Shown here piece after piece: positions 5,591 to 11,762 of a DNA stretch of 11,762 nucleotides (positions are counted from its first letter, which is position 1; every line of letters starts with the position of its first letter). The translations under genes were made by a program, and so were the position numbers. Source of the DNA: Alphaproteobacteria bacterium MarineAlpha3_Bin3 (GTDB lineage: Bacteria > Pseudomonadota > Alphaproteobacteria > Rhodospirillales > Casp-alpha2); NCBI GenBank assembly GCA_002938075.1, contig PTLK01000037.1, positions 1-11,762 of the forward strand, written 5' to 3'. The notes beneath the pieces were generated by a model. It saw only the letters and a list, made by a program, of their open reading frames with translations. It did no database searches and was not told the origin of the DNA.

Positions 5591-6124
5591 ATGAAAATGG
5601 AAATCGCCATATTGATCCTGGCGTTGGCGGCGGTGGCCTCGGTCTTCGTGCCGACGCTGATGACCGGTGCCTCGCCGCTGCCGACGTCAAGGCCGGTCAG
5701 GGAGGCCATGTTGGGGCTTTTACCGGATAACATGGTTGGACCCATTTACGAGCTCGGCTCGGGCTGGGGCGGGCTGGCCCGGGCCCTGGCCCGGCGTTAC
5801 CCCGGGACCCCGGTCAGGGGGTTCGAGGTGTCGTTGCTGCCGTGGGCTTGGTCGCGGCTTAGGCTGATGGGAGGCGGGCCGCCCAACGTGGCGTTCGCGC
5901 TGGCCAATTTCCACGGCGCCGATTTGTCAGACGCGGCCCTGGTGGTGTGCTACCTGCCGGGGCCGGCGATGGAGAAATTAAGACCGAAGCTGGAAGCCGA
6001 ACTGCCCAATGGGGCGCTGGTGCTGTCCAACACCTTCGCGCTGACCGGCTGGCGGGCGGTCGAGGAAAGGACCGTCCCCGACATCCACCGGAGCAAGGTC
6101 TACCTTTACCGGAAAGGCGAATAA
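5591..6124 (+). CDS. Membrane-anchored class I SAM methyltransferase, FAM173-like
   Basis: This is a 177-residue protein from the ATG at 5591; an in-frame TTG at 5555 or an ATG at 5597 are alternatives, and none has a good Shine-Dalgarno. Residues about 4-23 form one hydrophobic helix (IAILILALAAVASVFVPTL), likely an N-terminal anchor. A short segment PLPTSRPVREAMLGLLP precedes motif I, IYELGSGWGGLARALARRYP (52-71), and the acidic end of strand 2 (GFEVS, E79). Downstream, LPWAWSRLRL, DLSDAALVVCYLP and LEAELPNGALVLS follow the pattern I remember from human FAM173A/B (ANT-KMT and ATPSc-KMT), lysine methyltransferases of mitochondrial inner-membrane proteins. A role in methylating a membrane protein is inference. 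It converges on the aminopeptidase gene, with stop codons 4 bp apart. Confidence 0.75.
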   Translation: MKMEIAILILALAAVASVFVPTLMTGASPLPTSRPVREAMLGLLPDNMVGPIYELGSGWGGLARALARRYPGTPVRGFEVSLLPWAWSRLRLMGGGPPNVAFALANFHGADLSDAALVVCYLPGPAMEKLRPKLEAELPNGALVLSNTFALTGWRAVEERTVPDIHRSKVYLYRKGE

Positions 6125-6128
6125 GGGT

Positions 6129-7988
6129 TCAGGATATGGGCGCCGCCGCTTCGGCCAGCCATTCCGCCGTCGCTTCGTCGACCAACGGCGTGATCTCGTC
6201 AAGCACGCGGGCGTGATAGGCGTCGAGCCAGGCCACCTCGGCGCCATCCAGCATGTCGGCGACGACAAGCGCCCGATCGATGGGGGTCAGGGTCAGGGTC
6301 TCGAACCCTAAGAGCGGCTTTTCGGCGTCGCTCTCCACCTGAACGACGGTGACCAGGTTCTCGATGCGGATGCCGTAGGCGCCGGCCTTGTAGTAACCAG
6401 GCTCGTTGGAGACCACCATTCCCGGTTCCAAAGCCACCCGGTTAGGCCGTTTGGAAATGCGCTGCGGCCCTTCGTGGACGCCGAGGAAATGGCCGACCCC
6501 GTGGCCGGTGCCGTGGTCGTAATCGAGCCCCGCCCGCCACAGCGGCAGCCGGGCCAGGGTGTCGAGCTGGCTGCCGGTGGTGCCTTCGGGGAAACGGGCG
6601 GTGGCGAGCGCGATGTGGCCCTTGAGCACGAGGGTGAAGTTGTGCCGCATCTCGTCCGTCGGCTCGCCGATGGCAATGGTGCGGGTGACGTCAGTGGTGC
6701 CGTCCAGGTACTGGGCCCCGGAATCGACCAGATACAGGGACTTAGGCCTTAGCGGGGCGTCGGTTTCCTCGCTGACCCGGTAATGGACGATGGCGCCGTT
6801 GGCGCCGGCGCTGGAAATGGTCGGGAAGCTTAGGCCCTGGAAATGATCGTTGCCGCGCCGGAGGGACTCCAGCTTGTCGGCGCAGGCGCTCTCCATCAGG
6901 GAGCCTTTGGCCGCTTCGCCGTCGAGCCAGGCCAGGAACCGCGTCAGCGACGCGCCGTCGCGCCGGTGCGCGGTCCGGATGCCGTCGATCTGGACGGTGG
7001 TTTTTATCGCCTTCGGCAACTGGCACGGATCGTCGCCGCGATCGATGACGGCGCCGGCCTTCTCCAGGCGGTCGAACACCCATAGCGGCGCGGTGTCGGC
7101 GCTCACGCGCACGGTCTTGGCGTCCTTGCCGAGCCTGTCCAGGGCCGGGCCGAAGGCGTCGGGCTCCAGGGTTTTAACATCCCCGCCCAGGTGGTCGGCG
7201 GTCCCCGGCGCCAGCTTACGGCCGTCGATGAACAGCTCGGCGCTGGCGTCGGCGTAAAGGATGGCGAACGACAGCGCCAACGGCGTGAACGGCACGTCGT
7301 CGCCGCGAACGTTCAACAGCCAGGCGATGGAATCGGGGGCCGTCAAAACCACCGCGCCGGCCTTGTCGGCCTTCAGGCCGTCGGCGATCCGGCGCCGTTT
7401 GTCGTTCGAGGAGTCCCCGGCGAAGGCGGCGTCGTGGGCGACGACGGGCGAGAGCGGCGCCGCCGGCTGGCCCGTCCAAACCGCATCAACAGGGTTTCCG
7501 TCGCAGGCCGCAAGCTCGCCCCCGGCTTTCTTGCAGGCAGCCTGAAAACGGGCGGTCTGGACCGGGGTCAACAGCCACGGGTCGAATCCCAGCCGGGCGC
7601 CCGGGGCCAGGTTGGCGGCGATCCAGTCAGTCGGCGGCTTGTCGGTCAGGTGGCAATGCTCGAAAAGGCCGCCGTCGACTTCCTTTTCCACCTGTAGGGT
7701 ATAGCGGCCGTCGGCGAACACCGCCGCCTTGTCGGCCAAGACAACCGCCAACCCGGCCGATCCGGTGAACCCGGTCAGCCAGGCCAGGCGCTCGGATTTG
7801 CGGGCCACGTATTCGCCCTGGTGTTCGTCGCTTCGGGGCTGGATGAAGCCGTCCAGGTCACGGCGTTTGAGCTCGTCGCGCAAAGCGCCGAGGCGGGCCG
7901 GGTCGGTGGGGCCGCCGTCGAGTCCGTCGTCGAGTCCGTCATAGAGTCCCCCGTCGTCGTCGCCGGATTTATTACCGTTCAGGGTCAT
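6129..7988 (-). CDS. pepP: Xaa-Pro aminopeptidase (aminopeptidase P, M24B), three-domain type
   Basis: This 619-residue metalloenzyme removes an N-terminal residue that precedes proline. It has two creatinase-like N-terminal domains (about 30-165 and 166-330) and a C-terminal pita-bread domain (about 335-560), the long form shared with eukaryotic cytosolic APP1. All metal ligands are visible: D422 (VDSGAQY), D433 (TTDVTRT), H496 (GTGHGVGH), E529 (SNEPGYY) and E543 (RIENLV). The additional active-site histidines H402 (IVHYR), H492 and H505 (VHEGP) match human H395, H485 and H498. The first 29 residues are extra: an acidic, glycine-rich stretch with three GL-x-D/G repeats. GGAG lies about 11 nt before the ATG. 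No signal peptide is seen, so it is cytoplasmic. It is 63 bp downstream of the membrane protein gene on the same strand and may be co-transcribed with it. Confidence 0.95.
   Translation of the reverse strand: MTLNGNKSGDDDGGLYDGLDDGLDGGPTDPARLGALRDELKRRDLDGFIQPRSDEHQGEYVARKSERLAWLTGFTGSAGLAVVLADKAAVFADGRYTLQVEKEVDGGLFEHCHLTDKPPTDWIAANLAPGARLGFDPWLLTPVQTARFQAACKKAGGELAACDGNPVDAVWTGQPAAPLSPVVAHDAAFAGDSSNDKRRRIADGLKADKAGAVVLTAPDSIAWLLNVRGDDVPFTPLALSFAILYADASAELFIDGRKLAPGTADHLGGDVKTLEPDAFGPALDRLGKDAKTVRVSADTAPLWVFDRLEKAGAVIDRGDDPCQLPKAIKTTVQIDGIRTAHRRDGASLTRFLAWLDGEAAKGSLMESACADKLESLRRGNDHFQGLSFPTISSAGANGAIVHYRVSEETDAPLRPKSLYLVDSGAQYLDGTTDVTRTIAIGEPTDEMRHNFTLVLKGHIALATARFPEGTTGSQLDTLARLPLWRAGLDYDHGTGHGVGHFLGVHEGPQRISKRPNRVALEPGMVVSNEPGYYKAGAYGIRIENLVTVVQVESDAEKPLLGFETLTLTPIDRALVVADMLDGAEVAWLDAYHARVLDEITPLVDEATAEWLAEAAAPIS
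7914..7949 (-). repeat. Three tandem 12-nt repeats in the pepP start region
   Basis: Three adjacent 12-nt units (7938-7949, 7926-7937, 7914-7925) encode GLYD, GLDD and GLDG at residues 14-25 of the aminopeptidase. Units differ at one to three bases. The period is a multiple of three, so gain or loss of a unit keeps the frame. Confidence 0.8.
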
Positions 7989-8051
7989 GAGGCGCGGGTG
8001 CTCCGTGGGTGGTGCCGAATCTGCAGAAACTAACAGGCCCGCCGGTTCCTG

Positions 8052-10505
8052 TCATATGCCATCGGCGGCGCTCCCGGGAAAAGTCCAACAGGCGAGGATA
8101 TAAAACCCCAACGCCATGACGATCACCGCCGTGAACCCGAACTCAATGGCAAGCAGGGCCGCGATGACGGCGCCTAGCACCGAAGCGCAGCCATTGATGG
8201 CCCAGGCCCACGGGATCAGGCCAGGCCTTTCCTCACCGAGACGGGCCAAGCCCAAGGGAAATGGCATGCCCATCGGAAAAGCCAACGGCGCGATCAACAA
8301 CAGGGATAGGGTGAATTTGGCGGCTAGCGCCAGCGCCGTCAGCCATTGGAAAAGGGATGGCAGCAGAAACAGGTATGCCACCCCGACGACGGCGATTCCG
8401 ACGATGGGGTAGAGACTCGGGTTGGCGGAAGACAGAAAGCGGCCCGAGAGCAGGCTCCCCAGGCCGGCGAAGACAAGGAACCCGCAAAGAACCACGGCGG
8501 CGGCATATACCGGGCTGGCGAGGAACAGGATGAACTTCTGGATAAAGGCCATCTCGACGAACAAAAAGGCGAAGCCGAGGCTCAGGAAATAGATCAACAC
8601 CCGCATGCTTGGGCGGGGGGTTCTTTCGGCCTTCTTTGCCCGGCGGCCCGCCCACAAGGGCAGCGGTATCAACACCAGCGCAAGGACGATGGCCTGCAAC
8701 AGAATCAGGGCGAGAACCGGGTAACCCCATTCCAATAGCCCAAAACCGCCCCGGCCCCGAAGCGCATAAAGCTCATTGAAAAGCGGCCATTTGAAAAAGT
8801 TGAAGAAATAGGGCCTGTCGTCGGTGACCGGCCGGATATCGTATTTATAGCGATCGATGAAATCTTCCCCGGCAGGTCCCAGCAGGGAAATGGCCGATTC
8901 AAAGAATAGGGGCCTTTCCAACAGGTGGTAGCGGTTGGGGTCGGCCGGCGTGATGCCGGGGAAATAAACGACGTCGAAGGCCCGCTCGCGGGAAAAACGC
9001 TTAATGGCGATGATTTCGGGCCCTGAGAAAGCGCCGTTCTTGATCAGGAGCGTGCTGGTCTTGCCGCCCCGGATGAGGGCCAATTGACGGCCCGGTTTGG
9101 CAACCCCCATACGGCCAAGGGCTTGGACAGCGGTGGCGAACAGCTTGAGGCTATCGCGGGGCGGCAGTTTGAGCCAGCGGGTGATAGAGACAAGGCCCCC
9201 GGGATTGAGCCGGGCAAGGTACCGCTCCATGGCCTCGGTCGTATAAAGATAGCTTTCGTTCAAGGCCCGCAGCCCGGCGCTTGCGGCACCGAAGGAATCC
9301 ACCAGGGCCATTTGTATGAGATCGTAGGCCAAACCCCCGCCGCTGACGAATCCACGCGCTTCGGCGACATGGAGACGGACGTCCTGACGATCATAGAGTC
9401 GTCCCGAGAATGCGGCGTAGTCTTCCTTGATGAGCGCCGCCATTTGGGCGTTGACCTCAAGAGCGTCGATCCGCCGCGCCTGGAGAAAGACCGCCTGCAG
9501 GACGTCGGTGCCGCCGCCGGTGCCGATGACGAGGACGCTCGGCCGCCGCAAAAGGTAATACGGCAGTGCCGAGGTTAGGAAATCCAGGTACCGGGGCGCT
9601 TCCCCCCGCGCGTCATGCCGGTTGATAACGGTGAAGCCCCCGCCGTCGGTGAAAACGCCCAATTGTTCGGGCGGCTCGGACGGGTTGAGGACACTAAGCC
9701 CCGGGGCGTGGCGGAAGGGAATCCTGGGGCTTTCCACCACCGTCAACAGGCCCAGCGGGCCGGAACGTTCGCCGACGATCCTGGCCCCGGAAACCTGAAG
9801 CGCCTGGCTTAGTCCTTTGTAGGGAGAAGGCTTGAGTTCGGTAAAGGGACCGGTAAACAGGAACGGAAGCAGCCCGGCCGCCAGAAAAAGCGGTCTCGCC
9901 AGCCAGCGGCGGGTGCCGCCGCTGGTGACCAGAGACAAGGCCGCAGCGGCGAAGCCGGCCGCGCCGAGAGCCTTCAAGGCGTCCACGGGTGCCAGCCAAA
10001 ACAACAGTCCCACCATTCCGAGCGCGCCCGTACCGGCGCCAAGAAGGTCCGAACCGTATGTCCGCCCCATCAGGCGGCGGAAACGATATAGGGTAAGGCC
10101 GATACAGTTGGCAGCGAACAAGAAAGGGACCGCAAGCAACAAATAAAGCAGCGCCAGATACAGCGGCTGCAGCGGGTCCCACAACAACTCCAGCGGATTC
10201 AGCGGTACCCGTTGGGCCAGGAAAAAACACCCTGGCGCGGCGGCACCGAACAGGGCTGCGTTCAAGGCAAAAAGGTCCCGGAACCGGCGCCCGACCTGTT
10301 CGCCCGCGAGCGCAAGAAAAGTGCCACTCACCCCGTACCCCAGGAGCGCGAGGCTGATGATCATGTAGGCGAAGTGGTGCCACTGGATGATCGAGAACAG
10401 GCGCAGCAACAGGACTTCGTAACCGACTGCGGCGGCCGAAATTAGCGCCACAGACAAAAGCGGCGGCCGAAGGCTGTCGTCGAAGGGCGAATTTAGCGGC
10501 GCCAT
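8052..10505 (-). CDS. Polytopic membrane protein with spermidine-synthase-like central domain
   Basis: This 817-residue protein has about seven helices in residues 16-219, a soluble domain at 221-590 and about seven helices at 594-808. The soluble domain has the SAM-type fold of spermidine synthases: LVIGTGGGTDVL (325-336), acidic strand end ALEVN (348-352), then YDLIQMALVDS (394-404) and PVTDDRPYFF (559-568). The aminopropyltransferase acids are not in place: the usual GDG or DA after strand 3 is AEAR (381-384), and the catalytic Asp after YD-x-I is replaced by QMA. Real spermidine synthesis is therefore doubtful despite the usual database name. Basic loops at 69-77, 140-149, 196-204 and 619-635 suggest a cytoplasmic N-terminus and a periplasmic soluble domain. 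It starts 31 bp after the exported PCMT-like gene with no clear Shine-Dalgarno, which suggests coupling. The substrate is unknown. Confidence 0.85.
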   Translation of the reverse strand: MAPLNSPFDDSLRPPLLSVALISAAAVGYEVLLLRLFSIIQWHHFAYMIISLALLGYGVSGTFLALAGEQVGRRFRDLFALNAALFGAAAPGCFFLAQRVPLNPLELLWDPLQPLYLALLYLLLAVPFLFAANCIGLTLYRFRRLMGRTYGSDLLGAGTGALGMVGLLFWLAPVDALKALGAAGFAAAALSLVTSGGTRRWLARPLFLAAGLLPFLFTGPFTELKPSPYKGLSQALQVSGARIVGERSGPLGLLTVVESPRIPFRHAPGLSVLNPSEPPEQLGVFTDGGGFTVINRHDARGEAPRYLDFLTSALPYYLLRRPSVLVIGTGGGTDVLQAVFLQARRIDALEVNAQMAALIKEDYAAFSGRLYDRQDVRLHVAEARGFVSGGGLAYDLIQMALVDSFGAASAGLRALNESYLYTTEAMERYLARLNPGGLVSITRWLKLPPRDSLKLFATAVQALGRMGVAKPGRQLALIRGGKTSTLLIKNGAFSGPEIIAIKRFSRERAFDVVYFPGITPADPNRYHLLERPLFFESAISLLGPAGEDFIDRYKYDIRPVTDDRPYFFNFFKWPLFNELYALRGRGGFGLLEWGYPVLALILLQAIVLALVLIPLPLWAGRRAKKAERTPRPSMRVLIYFLSLGFAFLFVEMAFIQKFILFLASPVYAAAVVLCGFLVFAGLGSLLSGRFLSSANPSLYPIVGIAVVGVAYLFLLPSLFQWLTALALAAKFTLSLLLIAPLAFPMGMPFPLGLARLGEERPGLIPWAWAINGCASVLGAVIAALLAIEFGFTAVIVMALGFYILACWTFPGSAADGI

Positions 10506-10536
10506 CGGTTGCGGGAGGTCGGCATGGTCGGCCCCG

Positions 10537-11358
10537 TCAATGACCGCCCGTCAGCGGTACGAAACGCACAGGCAGGATAAGCCGCGAGGTGACGCCGCCG
10601 TCCGCGCCTTTCTCTACCATGGTCAGGTATTGGACGAGGAAGCGCTGGCCCACGGGAGCGACCATGCGTCCGCCCGGCTTCAACTGGCGGACAAGCGGCG
10701 GCGGCACATGACTGGCGGCGGCGGTGACAATAATGGCGTCAAAGGGCGCATGTTCCTTCCAACCGTAATAGCCGTCACTGATCCGCGTCTTGACGTTGCC
10801 ATATCCCAGCCTTTTCAACCGCTCCTTTGCCAGCTGGCCGAGCGGTTCGATGATCTCGATGGTGAACACCTTGGCGCCAAGTTCGGCCAGTACCGCCGCT
10901 TGGTATCCCGACCCTGTGCCGACCTCCAGAACCTTTGAACCTATCTGCACCTCCAACAAGTCCGTCATCAGGGCGACAATATAGGGCTGCGAGATGGTCT
11001 GGCCGTGGCCAATGGGCAAAGGGCGGTTTCGATAGGCCAAGTCACGGACGTTTTCAGGCACGAATTCATGGCGGGGGACTTCCGCCATGACCTTTATAAC
11101 CGCTTCGCCGAACGCCTTGCGCCCCGTTTCCCTCTGCGTCTCGGCGGCCATGGAGGCAATGGTGTCAGCCAACTCCTGACGCGCCTTGGCATAATATTCC
11201 TTGGCGTTTGCCGTAAACGGCGATCCCGCCGCCAACGAAAGGCCCGCAAGCACAAGCATGCACCGGATATCGAAGCCGCACCACAACCAGCCGGTCAGGC
11301 GGCGGCCCCGACCCCGGGCGCGGATAGATGGAAAGGACGTGGCAAGGCGGTTCTGCAT
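10537..11358 (-). CDS. Exported PCMT-family (protein-L-isoaspartate O-methyltransferase) protein
   Basis: This 273-residue protein contains the full PCMT fold. MAEVPRHEFVP (91-101), LPIGHGQTISQPYIVALMT (114-132), SAM motif VLEVGTGSGYQAAVL (143-157), the strand-2 acid E168, SDGYYGW (194-200) and LKPGGRMVAPVG (226-237) are all typical. The family methylates isoaspartyl residues to start repair of damaged proteins. Unlike the usual cytoplasmic enzyme of about 210 residues, it has an N-terminal extension. Residues 2-33 are Arg-rich and 34-52 (MLVLAGLSLAAGSPFTANA) form a hydrophobic core ending in an Ala-x-Ala cleavage site. Export or anchoring is thus predicted, which is puzzling for a SAM enzyme. 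GGAGG lies 16 nt before the ATG, farther than ideal, so the start is uncertain; M34 would leave a signal core without basic residues. It is the first gene of the minus-strand set with the membrane protein. Confidence 0.9.
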   Translation of the reverse strand: MQNRLATSFPSIRARGRGRRLTGWLWCGFDIRCMLVLAGLSLAAGSPFTANAKEYYAKARQELADTIASMAAETQRETGRKAFGEAVIKVMAEVPRHEFVPENVRDLAYRNRPLPIGHGQTISQPYIVALMTDLLEVQIGSKVLEVGTGSGYQAAVLAELGAKVFTIEIIEPLGQLAKERLKRLGYGNVKTRISDGYYGWKEHAPFDAIIVTAAASHVPPPLVRQLKPGGRMVAPVGQRFLVQYLTMVEKGADGGVTSRLILPVRFVPLTGGH

Positions 11359-11406
11359 CGTCCGGGATTACCCCCCTCCGGTTATTGGGATAGAACCGAT
11401 TGTAAA

Positions 11407-11422
11407 CGGCGCCGGGGCGCCG
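11407..11422. repeat. GC inverted repeat upstream of the PCMT-like gene
   Basis: CGGCGCC-GG-GGCGCCG is a perfect 7-bp inverted repeat, 49 bp upstream of the PCMT-like start codon. It can form a tight stem or act as a protein site. It has no T tract on either side, so it is not an intrinsic terminator. Confidence 0.4.
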
Positions 11423-11502
11423 CGCCAGCAGGCCTGCGGACGGTTCCGCCCATGACATCTCCATACCATTCGGGTCAAATATTTCCGTAGCTATGCGTTT
11501 TA

Positions 11503-11536
11503 TGCAATGGTGCGTTGCAACATTTACGGTTTACGG
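11503..11536. repeat. Short inverted and tandem repeats in the divergent intergenic region
   Basis: The intergenic region 11359-11647 separates divergent genes. Within it TGCAA (11503-11507) and TTGCA (11515-11519) form an inverted repeat, GTTGCAAC (11514-11521) is a perfect palindrome, and TTTACGG occurs twice in tandem (11523-11536). These lie 110-145 bp upstream of the rightward gene, where a regulator could bind. No specific regulator is recognised. Confidence 0.4.
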
Positions 11537-11557
11537 CCCCCTAAAGACGACTATTTT
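11530..11557 (+). promoter_or_regulatory. Weak candidate promoter for the rightward gene at 11648
   Basis: TTTACG (11530-11535) and TATTTT (11552-11557) are separated by 16 bp, each matching 4 of 6 consensus bases. Transcription would start near 11564, giving a leader of about 85 nt. The second copy of the tandem TTTACGG repeat overlaps the -35 box. The match is weak. Confidence 0.25.
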
Positions 11558-11634
11558 ACCCGTGGGAAGTCAATCTCTCCCGAAGAAAAAAGATAAAGAC
11601 ACGGTGGAGCGACGTCATCCGGATATCAAGACCT

Positions 11635-11640
11635 AAGGAG
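11635..11640 (+). promoter_or_regulatory. Strong Shine-Dalgarno AAGGAG
   Basis: AAGGAG lies 7 nt before the ATG at 11648. It is the best ribosome binding site in the window and fixes the start of the gene cut by the right edge. Confidence 0.85.
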
Positions 11641-11647
11641 ATACGTT

Positions 11648-11762
11648 ATGCAAATTAAGAATAACAACCTTGCCAACGCGGCCGTCCTTGCCGTCGACGC
11701 CCCGCAGCGCATCGATCCGCTCAGCGCCGGCGTTCTGGGCCACTATGCGCGCCAGGAGGCAA
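11648..11762 (+). CDS. Start of an unrecognised protein, cut by the window end
   Basis: Thirty-eight codons follow an ATG with a strong Shine-Dalgarno. The visible protein begins MQIKNNNLANAAVLAVDAPQ and continues RIDPLSAGVLGHYARQEA. No membrane helix, signal peptide or family motif can be seen in this fragment. The strong ribosome binding site and AT-rich first codons suggest good expression. I do not recognise the protein. It is divergent from the PCMT-like gene. Confidence 0.7.
   Translation, partial: MQIKNNNLANAAVLAVDAPQRIDPLSAGVLGHYARQEA

Noticed and set aside
7914..7970. GTC/GAC-rich tandem repeats as a CRISPR or regulatory array
   Set aside because: The units are 12 nt without spacers and lie inside the pepP reading frame; they are a coding repeat.
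8029..8056. ACAGG-N10-CCTGT inverted repeat between the membrane protein and pepP as a terminator
   Set aside because: The stem is 5 bp with a 10-nt loop and only a TTAGTTTC tail, too weak to call.
8116..8738. Plus-strand reading frames opposite the large membrane protein gene
   Set aside because: Low-complexity, charged translations without motifs; the minus-strand frame has clear helices and a SAM-fold domain.
8052..10505. Naming the large membrane protein speE
   Set aside because: The aminopropyltransferase catalytic acids are missing and the protein is a 14-helix fusion.
11296..11331. Tat signal in the PCMT-like protein (GRRLTGW, residues 18-24)
   Set aside because: The residues after RR do not fit the S/T-RR-x-F-L-K pattern and the hydrophobic core starts about 13 residues later; an ordinary Sec signal or anchor fits better.

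Overview
The window is GC-rich, almost fully coding, chromosomal DNA. It carries ten complete protein genes and one gene cut at each edge. Gene content and order suggest an alphaproteobacterium, probably near Rhodospirillales: an etfB-etfA-hbdA run sits just downstream of a PduO-type cobalamin adenosyltransferase, with a small HIG1-type membrane protein nearby. The taxonomic call is inference. I see no rRNA, tRNA, CRISPR array, insertion sequence or phage gene.

Bases 1-3933 (minus strand) are a fatty-acid / organic-acid catabolism block. Transcription runs right to left: cob(I)alamin adenosyltransferase (start near 3873), then a promoter region, then etfB, etfA, a 3-hydroxyacyl-CoA dehydrogenase and a CurA/YncB-like NADP-dependent oxidoreductase that leaves the window at base 1. 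ETF accepts electrons from acyl-CoA dehydrogenases, the dehydrogenase performs the third beta-oxidation step, and the adenosyltransferase would supply adenosylcobalamin, for example to methylmalonyl-CoA mutase. The etfB leader holds a good sigma70-type promoter, a perfect 12-bp palindrome just upstream of its -35 box, and a small hairpin followed by T residues.

Bases 4000-6124 hold four small genes. An RraA/HMG-aldolase-like gene (+) lies between the adenosyltransferase and the HIG1-type gene. The HIG1-type gene (minus) has a promoter so close to its ATG that its mRNA is predicted to be leaderless. Upstream of it is a protein with a degenerate GIY-YIG-like core and an acidic tail (minus). Divergent from that is a membrane-anchored methyltransferase-fold protein (+) that resembles the eukaryotic FAM173 lysine methyltransferases.

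Bases 6129-11358 (minus strand) hold three genes: an exported PCMT-family methyltransferase, a 14-helix membrane protein with a central spermidine-synthase-like domain that lacks the usual catalytic acids, and a three-domain Xaa-Pro aminopeptidase. The first two are 31 bp apart and probably co-transcribed. By the positive-inside rule the SAM-fold domain of the second faces the periplasm, where the first also seems to go. This pair is the best candidate for an undescribed system here.

After a 289-bp intergenic region with short repeats, a new rightward gene begins at 11648 behind a strong Shine-Dalgarno and runs off the end.
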